64,000 bases of DNA, taken from Adenophora triphylla var. japonica (Eukaryota > Streptophyta > Magnoliopsida > Asterales > Campanulaceae). Under the pieces are notes generated by a model that did not search any database, was not told where the DNA came from, and saw only the letters and a program-made list of their open reading frames with translations. The stretch lies in the NCBI GenBank assembly GCA_022495995.1, contig JAFEMH010002587.1:264697-328696 (forward strand), read 5' to 3'. Below are positions 41,995 through 52,544 of the stretch, piece after piece; the first letter of the stretch is position 1, and the number at the start of each line of letters is the position of its first letter. The position numbers were made by a program, and so were the translations under genes.

Positions 41995-43868
41995 ATGGCT
42001 TCTCCATCCAAAATCAACACCGAACCCTCAAACACCGACCAAATGGACATCTCGCCTAGCATTGCCCCTAGTGCAGCCTCTCGTGTAGCCATGGAGACTT
42101 CACCCATGATTACACCCGCTTCTTCTCCTCCCATAATGGCCGTAGTTCCAGCTGTTGCCCTGATTCATCCTTTGATCAAGGCATTCCCAAGGTTACTCTC
42201 ATCCCAGTCGAACCTAAAGAGAAGAGAAAATGAAAAGCTCCCTCAGCCAAGTTGTCTCCTCAAGTTGCTAAGAGGAGGTCCTCCAATCAAATCAGGTCAA
42301 TAAGGTCCAAGGCTACATCAAATACTACCGTTGATCCAGTTGAAGTTTCAGAAAGTTCATTGGAAACGTCATCTCCTCATGTGAGTGACGAGAATTTTAA
42401 TGTCAACAAAGAGAAGGAACCTTCTGAGGACTCATTTGATGCCTGGGTGGATGCTGAAGAGGAGAAAACTTTGTCTGATTTTCAGAAGAAAAAGGGCAAG
42501 GCCAAAATTTCAGTGAGTGCTACCAAGGGTGCTACGAAGAAGAAGATATCATCTGAGGTAACACCTGCCCCCTCCTCTGTTCCTACAAAATCTGTTCCTA
42601 GTGATCATGAATTTTTTGGTGATGAGTTTATTCATACTGAAGAGGATAATGTTTTTCCAAAACCTTTTCTTACTAAGGAATTTTATAAGGAAAACATGGA
42701 GTTTTGGCTTAACAATTTAAGTAAGAAATTGTTAAAAGAAAAGTATATTGATGAGGACCAGTTAGAAAAAGAAGGGATGGTTCAGTTTTTAAAGGAGAGG
42801 AATTTCTTCAAGGCAAATAATCATGCCTCAGTTTTTGTTGAGAGTGTGGTGAGAAACTTTTTTGCTAACCTACATGCTCATTTGGATAATGAAGGGTCTG
42901 AGAAATTTGGGAAAGTCTTTGTGCGGGGTAAGGTTTATTCTTTTACTCCAGCCCTTATTAACAAGGTTCTAGGACTCCCAAATGTAGATGATGAGAGCAT
43001 TAGGGTTAATCGGAATGAAATGGTTAAGTTCCTCACCCACAACAAAATTTAGTTCTGGCCTTTAAAGGAAAAGCTTCATGCTTCTAGGCTTACCTCTCTG
43101 TACTCTGTTCTTCATAAACTTTGCATTTTTAATTGGCTCCCTACTACAAATGAACCGATTGTTACCTTGAAGCATGCTAATGTTTTTTACAGATTGGGAA
43201 AAAATCATAGGATTAACTTTGAAAGATTAGTGTTCAAACACTTAGCTTTATGGGGTAGAAAGAAAGAAATGAACATTACCTTTTTCCCCTATCCTTCTTT
43301 GATCTTCAAAGTTTTAATCTTTCAATCCTTGCCTATTGAAGCCTCTGATACTTTCACCTCTGAACCTAAGTATTATACCATTGATCCTCAACTGAAAAAG
43401 GGTAACAGGTATACTAAAGACCTTCCATGGAAAAAATCTGATGAAAATGTTGGTTTTGTTTCTGTTCTTCCTGGTACTACCTCACGTGATATCCTAAGTG
43501 CTTCCACAGGTGTTGCCCCTAATACTTTTGCAGGAACTGATGCTGCAAGTATTTTGTCTAATATGATCAATCTTCTGGGCAACACTTCTCCATCAATCTC
43601 AAAGACTACAGTGTTGAATTTCTTGCACAAGCAATCAAGTGCAATTGGAGAACTCGTTGATGGGTGGGTCAAGCTTAAGCAGGCAACTGATACTTTTATT
43701 GATGAAATTTCTTCCCAAATAGGGGGAGGATGTGCTGCTACTACAGCTTCTGGAGCTGGTGCTATTGCAGGTGCTACCACCAGTGCTGGACCAAGTGATG
43801 GTGGAGGTGATAGGGATGGAGATCAGGAGGAAGAAGAAGAAGAGGGGTTTGAAGAAGAAGAAAGCTGA
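41995..43868 (+). pseudogene. envelope-like ORF of the SIRE-lineage copia element
   Basis: Begins MASPSKINTEPSNTDQMDIS. A frameshift near 42170, a TGA at about 42231 and a TAG at 43050-43052 interrupt it; the frame before and after the TAG is the same. The central part (VESVVRNFFANLHAHLDN, SFTPALINKVLGLPNVDD, then ITFFPYPSLIFKVLIFQS) is the 'putative plant transposon protein' domain. The C-terminus has an Ala/Gly/Thr-rich run and an acidic tail (EEEEEEGFEEEES). It sits where SIRE/Maximus elements carry their extra ORF. It shares design with 2512-3656 and 21099-22536. Function unknown. Confidence 0.7.
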
Positions 43869-44303
43869 ATACCTGAAGGTTGTTGAACCTGAAGGATGAT
43901 ATTGCCACTACTATGTTGGTGGATTTGATGTGGTGTCCTAAACAATTACTTTTTATTTGGTAATGTGGTTATCTAAAATAATTTACTTTTATTTTGTTTG
44001 TGTTGGTTGCAAAAACACTTTAGTTGGTAAGTTTAAAACTTTTATCTGGTAGGTTGTTTGCTTGGATGATATTTTGGTACAATGGTTTATGGTTTTAGTT
44101 TTTAACTTAGTTTATTTCAAAAACTTTTTAAGTTTGAAATAAATTAGTTTATTTTAATAAATCATTGTTTAGATTGGCTCCTTGATTAAGGGGGGGTTAA
44201 TTTTCGTGGAGATATTATAGTCTGTTTCTATGCTTTGTTTATCTTGTTATGGACTAACAAATTGCAGGTAAGCAGCACATTAGGTTTGAGAAGAAATATC
44301 CAA
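43869..44303 (+). other. 3' untranslated region of the copia element
   Basis: AT-rich, no ORF. Confidence 0.5.
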
Positions 44304-44316
44304 CTAAGGGGGAGAT
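44304..44316 (+). other. polypurine tract of the copia element
   Basis: AAGGGGGAGAT directly before TGTTAGTG; the usual SIRE-lineage tract. Confidence 0.75.
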
Positions 44317-44826
44317 TGTTAGTGTAAAACGTAGGTGATATCGTGAATGATTTTCCAGATTCCAGATGATATCTCAGATGATTTCCTGTGCTGGAATTTA
44401 TATAGTTGTACATTTCTTGTTTATTAATTTATGTACTAATGTGATAATATAATCTGTATAGTGTATGTTGTATGTCCATATTGTAGGTTGCAATATGATT
44501 GGATAATGAGCTAGAAACGTGGAGGAATTCGGAAAAGAAAGATTTATGCATAAACCGTTCCAAGAGCTACTTTGTGTCAACAACATTAAAAATGTGGGAA
44601 GACTTATTCAAAGGAGTTGTTGCTGATTCAAAGAGAGTACAACATGGAGAAATCTTGGGAGTACAAGGTGTTGAAGCATGGTCTTGGAGATCAAGCATAC
44701 GGTTGCTATTTTTTAGGAAAGTGGGTGCATGAAGTGAGGAATACGCCAACCACTTCCCCACTCTCCCTCAACGTCCAAGACAGCCCCAAGGCTGATTATT
44801 TGAGTAGCCTTCAAGTAATTGAAGAC

Positions 44827-44835
44827 TATAAATAT
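44827..44835 (+). promoter_or_regulatory. LTR TATA box of the copia element
   Basis: TATAAATAT within GACTATAAATATGC. Confidence 0.5.
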
Positions 44836-45206
44836 GCTTTGAAGGATTCATTTGAAGATATGCCAAGATATGCCAATTATATACACCTTCGACGCATAGA
44901 GAGATAGATTTCTTTGTTTGGTTCGTTTGATCCATCCTCCCTTGTAATTACGCACTTGATTACCTTGGTATCAAGTTGTGTGTTGGCTAGGATTGGATTC
45001 CGTTCTTTATCTCTTGTTCCATAGAGCTTACCTTGTATTAGTCTTAGGGAACAAATTTCGGCTTTGTGTAATTCTTTTTATAAAGTGATAAAGTCTTGCC
45101 TAAGAGGCATCCTCAAGTTATATAATTTATATAACTTGAGAAAAACAATTTTGTTGTTATTATTCCGCTGCAATCTCTTTTACAAAATTGTTTTTATTTT
45201 CGAAGT

Positions 45207-45230
45207 GTGTGTGTGTGTGTGTGTGTGTTA
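45207..45230. repeat. (GT)n microsatellite
   Basis: About 11 GT dinucleotides inside the copia LTR. Confidence 0.9.
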
Positions 45231-45302
45231 TCCCAAGTGCTATTGTTGGTGCTGTTATCACCTTGGATATCACTTGTGATTCTGGCCGTGACAATTTCAG
45301 AC

Positions 45303-45896
45303 ATCAGAATCACTACTACCCTCCTCATATTCATCATCATCATCGTCTAGCATTGCATCTACATCAGTGTGTACTTCTTCATAATCTACATCATCTTCAG
45401 AATTATCCTCATTAACATGATCATTATGCCCAAATGCCCCATCATCATAATTTGATGTTTGGGTTGATACAAGTGTTTGGGAACTTAGACCAACCCTTGC
45501 ATCACGGTTACCACTTGGTGAATACCCCTAAATGGTCTCTATGTGCCATGTTTCAAACTCTGGATTGGATCGATTTTCAATGAATTTTACAACCACATAC
45601 AGCTGCAAATTTCCCATCCCCCCAAATTTAGCTAAATGATCGAACATTATATCCATACACGCATCATCTTCAATACGGAAAGGAAAGTACTCACCAATCC
45701 CGCTATCAAAAGTATGAGGACATCTGTAAATGACTTCCAAATCAAACTGAGATCGATCTAAGCCCGCCTTTTTATATAATTCATCAATCAACGCATTGTA
45801 TCTCCATCGGCAATTAGCCCTAATTGCACATTTTGGTCTTTTTTTGAAATGAGGACCATCAAAGGGTTGTTCATCATCACCTCCCCAATAAAACAT
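45303..45896 (-). pseudogene. MuDR-type MULE transposase, N-terminal remnant
   Basis: Begins MFYWGGDDEQPFDGPHFKKR and continues RWRYNALIDELYKKAGLDRS, QFDLEVIYRCPHTFDSGIGE, YFPFRIEDDACMDIMFDHLA and LQLYVVVKF. This is the N-terminal module of plant MuDR-like transposases. After a TAG at 45528-45530 the same frame continues into an acidic stretch (HNDHVNEDNSEDDVDYEEVH) up to the copia LTR. The DDE core and SWIM finger are missing, evidently lost where the copia element now sits. The start codon lies about 360 bp inside a MULE palindrome cluster. Confidence 0.75.
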
Positions 45897-46122
45897 GAAA
45901 ATGATTGAACCCCGTTCATCTTAACCCTACATTACGAAATCAAAGTGTTAAAACTTATATAACAAAACTCTAACATTTATATCTATAATATACTAAAACA
46001 CAGTTAAATACTTAAATTTTATATCTAAACACAAGTGAAAACAATGATTAAGATGATGTTAATTTACATTGATTCTTGATCTTCAACAATTCTGATGAAA
46101 TAAAATGATGTCAAGAAGATTT

Positions 46123-46158
<36 letters not shown>

Positions 46159-46253
46159 GTTTGAATGAGAGATACAAGATGAAGAGATATGAGAGCGGAA
46201 GATATGGCTGGAAACTGAACCTTATCTGCTGGAAAGGAAAGGAAATGCGAGCT
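45897..46253 (-). other. upstream region of the MuDR-type gene
   Basis: Includes a run of about 31 T at 46126-46156. Its outer part (AGCAGATAAGGTTCAG and TCTCATATCTCT on the - strand) resembles the sequence inside the other right MULE end near 47890-47940. Confidence 0.55.
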
Positions 46254-46310
46254 TAAACTCGCTACACCATGTAGCGAGGTTCATGCCAGGTGAAATCGCT
46301 ATATTGTGTA
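46254..46310. repeat. degenerate MULE palindrome cluster
   Basis: AAACTCGCTACACCATGTAGCGAGGTT followed by a decayed copy (AAATCGCTATATTGTGTAG). Probably an older MULE end belonging to the MuDR-type gene. Confidence 0.65.
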
Positions 46311-46336
46311 GTAATTTTAGGTCAGACTTTGTCCAT

Positions 46337-46610
46337 CACCTCAGTCCCACTTCAATTCACTTCAATTCAAGTTTCTTATTTTCATTTTTTTGATGTTAGT
46401 CACGAAGGTATTTTGAGCAATAAATATAGGTTAATTTAGTTATCCTAATGAATATCTAAAAACTATTATTTGTAGTACACATAATGGTGTATCAATAACA
46501 AGTTTTAAATTTTCATTTGGATAATTAAATTAACTTCAAATTATTGCTCAAAATACCTTCGTGCTAATATCAAAAAAGATAAAACCCTTGAAGTGGGACG
46601 GAGGTAGTAA
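46337..46610. mobile_element. MITE
   Basis: The ends CCTCAGTCCCACTTCAA and TTGAAGTGGGACGGAGGTAGTA are inverted. Interior words (ACGAAGGTATTTTGAGCAAT, GTATATCAATAACAA-like) match the MITE at 48696-48961, so both are one family. Confidence 0.72.
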
Positions 46611-46903
46611 TATATTCAACTCTTCTTCATTAATTATGTTTTTGTTTACAATTTTTTTTTTACATGTGTTGATGAATTATGTTTTTGTTTAAAAAAAATT
46701 TTTTTTACATGTGTTAAAAAAATGATAGGAAAAATTGCAACAAAACCAAACACAAATTGTACCAAATAATTTTAAAAAAAAAACTAAAATAACATCAAAA
46801 TAAATATTATCAAGTTAGTGATCACATCCCGGTCACATAGGAAATCTTACATTAATTCATTCAAACATTTAGGAAAATCATATAAACCAAATGAGCTTAG
46901 CAT

Positions 46904-47824
46904 TCACTTAACTTCATTATTCTTAGAAAATATCTGCAAAACAAATTAGCTTAACATCATTTACTATATGATTCCAACAATTCAGCAAAATTAAGAAAAT
47001 TTGTACCTTGAAGACATTATTGAGTGTAATGTTAAGATAACGTGTTGATCGTGTGGGGGCAAAAACAACAACCTAAAAATATCAAAACAAACAATTAGAT
47101 GAAAGTATTAATGATGATTCCAAAGTGTACTGACTTCCACTATTTAATATATCATACCTTCTGAAGTATCAGAACAGAACCGACAGATATATCATTTGCA
47201 AATTCACTCTCAGTTAGCACTTTTCGATGAATGGAAGCATCTATGGTATCCGTAGGATCCTAATAATTTTATCCCAGTTATTAACTCAAAACACATTTCA
47301 CCCATGCTAGAAAGCATACTAAGCTCATATCCTAACTTTTAAAGTCACCATAAGATCACCAAGACCATTTGGTGTGCAGGACTTGATAACAGCAACAACC
47401 TAATAGAACATACATAAATGTAAAAAATCAATTATCTTTATACACATTTAACTATAATTAATCTTGTATTATATCTGATCCACCCTGTCAATATTATGGC
47501 ATTTCTTCTTGATAGAGCTCAACGGATAATATATACCGGCTTCAGTGAGAAATTCCATTGCAGAGAGCCAAGACTGTCTTGGAAAGCTTCATCCTTCACC
47601 GAATCTTCAATCGCTCTCCGTATATACTCTTGTGTTGCGATCGGGGTTTCTTGTGAAGATAAGCTATGACGGTCAAGGATTTTCTGGCGCATGGCAGACT
47701 GTACGGCACCGACGAGACCAGGAATAACATGCGACGAAGAGGAGGATTGAGAAGATTGAGGGGTGGAGGATTGATCGGAGGAATTGGGACGGCGGTTCAT
47801 ATAACGGAGGTGAGATGGATCCAT
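46904..47824 (-). pseudogene. HROB-like OB-fold gene (PF15072 type), apparently captured by a MULE
   Basis: Five exons: 47824-47484, 47399-47337, 47259-47158, 47072-47007 and 46933-46904, all with GT...AG introns. The protein starts MDPSHLRYMNRRPNSSDQSS and has SHVIPGLVGAVQSAMRQK. The OB-fold reads VVAVIKSCTPNGLGDLMVTL, KDPTDTIDASIHRKVLTESE and SVGSVLILQKVVVFAPTRST, ending FSKNNEVK. HROB recruits MCM8-9 helicase in homologous recombination. Within exon 1 an apparent 2-nt insertion (near 47562) shifts the frame between QDSLGS and AMEFLTEAGIYYPLSS. The ATG lies only about 130 bp inside a MULE terminal cluster. It may be a pack-MULE copy or a host gene flanked by MULE DNA; I favour capture. Confidence 0.75.
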
Positions 47825-47952
47825 TTTTTGGGTTTAATTGAATTTGAATTGAGAAGATTGAGAGTTGCAAGGAGGGATATGAGAATGAATGAATGAGAGA
47901 TATGAGAATAAATGAATCTGGGAAAACCTTATCTACTAAAAAAAAAAAAAAA

Positions 47953-48232
47953 AACTCGCTACACGGTGTAGCAAGTTTAACTGTGACCGGTCAAACTTGC
48001 TACACGGTGTAGCGAGTTTCTCTTCACTTAATTACACCAATTAATCACAAACCGGCAAACCATAATTACTTAGAACTCGCTACACCGTGTAGAGAGTTTG
48101 ACTGTGCCCGGTCAAACTCGCTACACGATGTAGCAAGTTTTAAAAAATGGTCATTTAGAGAAATAGTTTGAACAGTTAGTTATTTGGGGAAATAAAATTT
48201 TAAAAACGAATTATTTGAGAAAAAATTCGGCC
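47953..48232. repeat. right MULE terminal region
   Basis: Four palindromes of the CTCGCTACAC/GTGTAGCGAG type (47953-48140) in inverted order relative to 35515-35702, including the same GCCGGTTTGTGATTAATT spacer. Then an AT-rich outer part, ending ATTTGAGAAAAAATTCGGCC at 48232, the probable tip. Confidence 0.75.
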
Positions 48233-48695
48233 AATCTATATGCAAAGAAGTAATGAAGTACTTCTAACAACTTCAACCTTCAGGCTGGGGAACATTGGGA
48301 ACTAACAAAATTAAATAAAAATAAAAATTGAGCTTTATTATCTGCCTCTCTTGGTGCAGCTTGTTCATCTGTCCTTTCTTTTTCACTAAAAACTTCACAA
48401 AAAAAATGACTTCTACAACACATGTCATGCGAGAGAAGAGGCACATTTCAAGTTTGCCGCTTCCTATCCACAAGAATAACCAGAGTCATATAAGTAAAAA
48501 TTAATAAAAATAAAACAAAATAAAAAATGAACTTGCTGAATTAGTAAAAAGGTTTTTGGGTCCAAACCTGGTTCAATTTGCAAAATCTAGCTTCACAGGG
48601 TACCTATTGCATTTTCTTGTTGTAACAGTACACGAATACAGTAAACTGAAAAGAAGAATGCTATCAATGGTACAACTAATTGATGAAAATTCAAA
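48233..48695. other. flank and probable 3' region of the TCX gene
   Basis: AT-rich, nothing coding recognised. Confidence 0.4.
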
Positions 48696-48961
48696 TACTC
48701 CGTCCCGAAATGACATTCCTACCTTTTTTTTTTTTTTTTAATACGAAGGTTTTTGATCAATAATTTTAGGTTGATTTAATTATACTAATGTACGTATAAA
48801 ATTTGTTATTGATAGTATTTATAATGGTATATCAATAACAAAATTTAAAATTTTCATTAGAATAAATAAAGTAACCTAAATTTACTGCTAAAAGTATCAT
48901 CATTCTTCATGGTGAGAACAAAAAAAAAAAATAAGAACATCATTTCGGGATGGAGGGAGTA
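48696..48961. mobile_element. Stowaway-type MITE
   Basis: Ends TACTCCGTCCCGAAATGAC and CATTTCGGGATGGAGGGAGTA, inverted, with TA at both ends; about 266 bp. Same family as 46337-46610. Confidence 0.78.
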
Positions 48962-49017
48962 ACCCATAGAAGAAATGAAACATCAATTATAGTCAATACT
49001 AACCTCAAACTTCTTGG

Positions 49018-49989
49018 TCATTCATTGTTTCTAGCGGTTTGAGGACCTTTCATCTTCTCATTAAATCTGTTATTGGAACCCATGCATGGAGAAAAAGGAG
49101 GGAAAGTAGGAATAGATTGCAATATGATGCGGCCACTTTTTAGAGTTGTTAAAGAGCTTGAGCAGCTATAAGGTGGAGAAACCCGTTTTTTATTTGGGGA
49201 TCTTACTTTAACAACGTCGCACGGAGTAGAATTCTCCTTCAGAATCTGAGGTGTCTCATCTTCCAAGATATCATAAAGCCTGTCGCAAGAGTTCACCTCC
49301 TGGTATTTTTTCTCGGCGAATTGAGGCCTTGCTGTTGACATTTGACCACCAACGGAACCGAATTGAGGTCTTGAATTATTTACCAAGTCCCTTGTCTTTG
49401 AAGATTCGAAAGATAAAGGAGGGTTTGAAGTAGAATAAGTTGGTAATGAATTGAGATGGCATATATTACCAATTTTACGCCATCTTGGTGAAAATTCATC
49501 CACAACTTCAACTTCAACATTACCATAATCTGGTTCTTGATCAGAAGAACTCAAATCAAGAATGTCTTTCTTTGTTTCCTGGGTCATAGATTCTGGAACA
49601 TTCGCATTGGGTGGCAACAAGGTTGTATCAGATTCTGGTGATGGCAAGTATCTAACAGAATGAAGCTCAGATTTTGATGCATCCTTCTCATGGCTAGGGA
49701 GAATAAACAGATACGAACCAATAAAGAGAATCAGATTCAACATTTTAACTAGTGATCTGAAAATCAATTCAGGCTAACCTAAAAAAATAAAGTAAAACAT
49801 CATTAAAATGGACATCTTACTCGGAAGACTGAAATGAGGGTGTGACAGGAGACGAGCTCTGAGGATTCTGGAACTCGGGGAGCACGTACTTGTCTGCAGT
49901 TGCCTCCAGTTCTCTCTTCTGTTCGGATGGAAAACTCAATTTGTCATTGATGGTCTCTATGCTGACAACTTCTCTACTGATTTTGTATT
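49018..49989 (-). CDS. TCX (tesmin/TSO1-like) gene, two C-terminal exons
   Basis: Exon 49989-49821 starts in phase after the last CXC exon (GRKG joins EYKISREVVSIETINDK). The final exon 49756-49018 joins in phase across a 64-bp intron and ends ...QTARNNE at a TGA (49018-49020). Its C-terminal part (RSPNKKRVSPPYSCSSSL, LKSGRIILQSIPTFPPFSPC) matches the conserved C-terminus of TSO1-type proteins. These are CHC-family DNA-binding regulators of cell division and flower development. Both exons are open. The first CXC-proximal exon is 11.8 kb away. Confidence 0.8.
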
Positions 49990-50002
49990 CTGAAAACAAC
50001 AT

Positions 50003-50589
50003 TTAAGACAGAAAATCAAATACATAACCAAATTCATGTGTAAAGATAGCAGTAAAGCGGAAAACTGACGGTTATATAATCTTATCACTAGTCTGATCCA
50101 CTACAGGGGCTAAGCATTGTCATCATAACCATGCAATACTCAAGGGTCTACTAACAGCAGGAGGGGACAAGGTGATGTATCTTTCATTTGAAGAACCTTG
50201 GTAGGGATGCTAAGCTATTGGTGGTTTCAGTTGACCATCCGTGGTTTTGAGTACTAGTTCTTTCTACTGTTCCAGTTTTGATGTTCTTTTCATTTTTACT
50301 AGTGGTTATCTTCCGCATCAAATAAATGGAGTTCACCCCCTAAAGGACAGAATTTTCCCTCCAATAATTTATTTATTTCCTATCGAAAGGCGTAAACATT
50401 CTATCACCCTTTATAAAGATGAAGTCAATATTAAATGATAATTCTCAATCGTTACACAATAAATATAGGAAAATCAGAAAATAAAATGAATTAACATTAA
50501 GAATATGAGCGAGTGCGAGGGACGAAACAGAACTGAGGAAAATGATTCATGAAGTTGATGACAAGTAATGGCCCGACTTGTATTGGTCC
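50003..50589. other. intron sequence, nothing recognised
   Basis: Unique-looking AT-rich DNA between the C-terminal exons and the first copia LTR. Confidence 0.4.
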
Positions 50590-51218
50590 TGTTAGAACCG
50601 CGTCTATTTAGAATATATAAAACAAGTGGTGTAACAGAGTCTATGTAGAATATAGAAAATAAACCAATCACACAACACAACGATATACGTGGTTCACTAA
50701 CTTGGATACGTCCACAGACACATGACAAGAATATTATTATCAACCGGCAATCACCAAATAAAATCTCTAATCTAATGCATGAATTCTTGATCACAAAAAT
50801 TCACAACTGTGCAAACCCTAAATCTAGAAAAACAGAAAAACAAGAAAACCCTTGAAACACCTATAATTATTGATCTCTATCACACTAGGAATTACATCAA
50901 TTGAACTGCTAGTGAATATGACTTAATTATACTGCCTATTACTAACCCTGCAAGGTTTTAGAGTCCTGAACCAAATCTGCCGCTTATTAGGCCAAATCCG
51001 CCATAGGGCGCGATCGCCCCTAGGAAGGGCGCGATCGCCCCCTCTGCTGAAACGACACCCGCGAGATCGCCTCAAGAATGGGTGCGATCGCTCAGTATTC
51101 ACAGAAACTTGGCGAGGTCGCGCGCGGTCGCTCCCTTCGGTCTGTCACAGGAATTACCGATTTGCCCCTTGTTCAATCCTCTAATTTATTCCCAAGTTAG
51201 ATGGCATCAAACCCAACA
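50590..51218 (-). repeat. LTR of copia element X
   Basis: 629 bp, TGTTAG...CCAACA on +. Contains repeated GCGATCGC words (51010-51130). On the - strand it is preceded by a purine-rich AGGTGTAGATT, the polypurine tract, so it is the 3' LTR. Confidence 0.75.
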
Positions 51219-51688
51219 AATCTACACCTTGACATCTAACCTTCCGACCACAAAATCAGAACTCCCCTCTGCCTCAGATGTGTTATGCCAAACACCCGAC
51301 TTATCCTCCAGACAACCAAAACTGTATCTCACTAGACACTCAAATGTGTTACGAACACCAAAAGATTTGATGCAACAGTTGATCATACCCGTTCAACAAG
51401 TAAACAAACGTGTCTACCATACACCCAAACTGTGCTATGCCGAGCACACCAATGTGTCTCCAAGACACCCAAATGTGCGACTGCAGTAGGCACTCAAAAT
51501 TGCCCCAACCGGCAATTGGGCAAATCCAGTCAACATTGGATCTTGCCAACCCAAACAGATGAAACGGCCATATCCGTGGAAGCACCAACAATACGTACAT
51601 TTTCCTCGATTCTTTCCTCGCTTCCCAAATCTTTGTGTTGACTTACTAACCGTGGATTGCCCAGTTCAACTCCACCTTGATTAACTTG

Positions 51689-52544
51689 CTACTCCACCTG
51701 TTTATCAACCACGCCACACGAAGCCATGCAACATGCTTCCTTTTTATGTGTCTCTAACATACTCTCCGTTGTACGATTCTTGACACCCAAACCCAAAAAC
51801 GTAGATCCTTGAAGGACGTAAAAGGAACCTTGTTTTACCTCTTTCAGAATTACATTCGAACCCTTGCAGACATTTACTGCTCCACCTTCACCTTTGAAAC
51901 TGTATCCCATCTTGTCTAGCCGACTAATCGATATCAGATTCTTCGTTACTTCAGGAACATGCCTAACCTTGTTCAATGTACAAAACTTACCACCCAAAGT
52001 TCGCATCCTGATGGAACCCATGCCAACTACATTGCAGACATAACCGTTAGCAATATAAATATCACCCCTTCCGTCTCTTCGTACGTTGCAAACCATTCTC
52101 TGCGCTAACACATGTGATAAGAAGCCCCAGAATCAAGAATCCATGTATCTTTCATACCTTTATCTTCTTCGGTTACTAGGGTATAGTCCTCCCCATCGTC
52201 TTTTGTCATAGCTACAGTAGACCCAGATTGCTCGCTCTTATTCAACCTGGGACATTCACGTTTCCAATGCCCCTTTTCCTTGCAGTAAGTACATACATCT
52301 CCAGGTCTTGGACCCCTTTTAGAAGAACCCTTGCTTCTCCTACCTTGCCCCTGTTGCCTTCAGCAAACAACCCTGCTGACTGAGATTATGTAGATAAACC
52401 GCTCGCCTTGCGGCGCAGATCTCTGGTTTTGAGATTATTCTTAACCTCTTCCAAAGTAACTGTATCCTTACCATTAATGCAGGAATCCACAAATCCCTCA
52501 TATGACAATGGTAAGGAAACACACAATATAAAAGCAACCTTAGA
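51689..52544 (-). pseudogene. copia X gag/protease remnant
   Basis: Protease C-terminus and GAG-pre-integrase part: GKFCTLNKVRHVPEVTKNLI, SISRLDKMGYSFKGEGGAVN. Upstream on the - strand (52245-52295) is the zinc knuckle CTYCKEKGHWKREC. The frame is broken between the two and ends at the GC-rich insertion. Confidence 0.72.

Larger units (their letters stand above)
37377..45293 (+). mobile_element. 5'-truncated SIRE-lineage copia element
   Basis: It starts abruptly before the protease; the 5' LTR, primer site and gag are absent. Protease, integrase, RT and RNase H are followed by an envelope-like ORF, a polypurine tract and one LTR (44317-45293). On the right the MuDR-like ORF begins immediately; on the left the PMD gene ends one base before. 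A deletion probably removed the element's 5' part together with the MULE transposase core. Confidence 0.78.
44317..45293 (+). repeat. 3' LTR of the copia element
   Basis: About 977 bp from TGTTAGTG to GTGACA. TATAAATAT at 44827-44835. A (GT)n run lies near 45207-45230. There is no partner LTR in the window. Confidence 0.65.
35515..48232. mobile_element. MULE complex with PMD, MuDR-type transposase and HROB-like genes
   Basis: It is bounded by inverted clusters of the same palindromic repeats at 35515-35702 and 47953-48140, with a third, degenerate cluster at 46254-46310. The PMD gene faces inward from the left, and two - strand genes start just inside the two right-hand clusters. The right tip is probably ...ATTCGGCC at 48232; the left tip is not clear. 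A copia element occupies 37377-45293. The complex may be one element that grew by capture or two related elements side by side. Confidence 0.6.
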
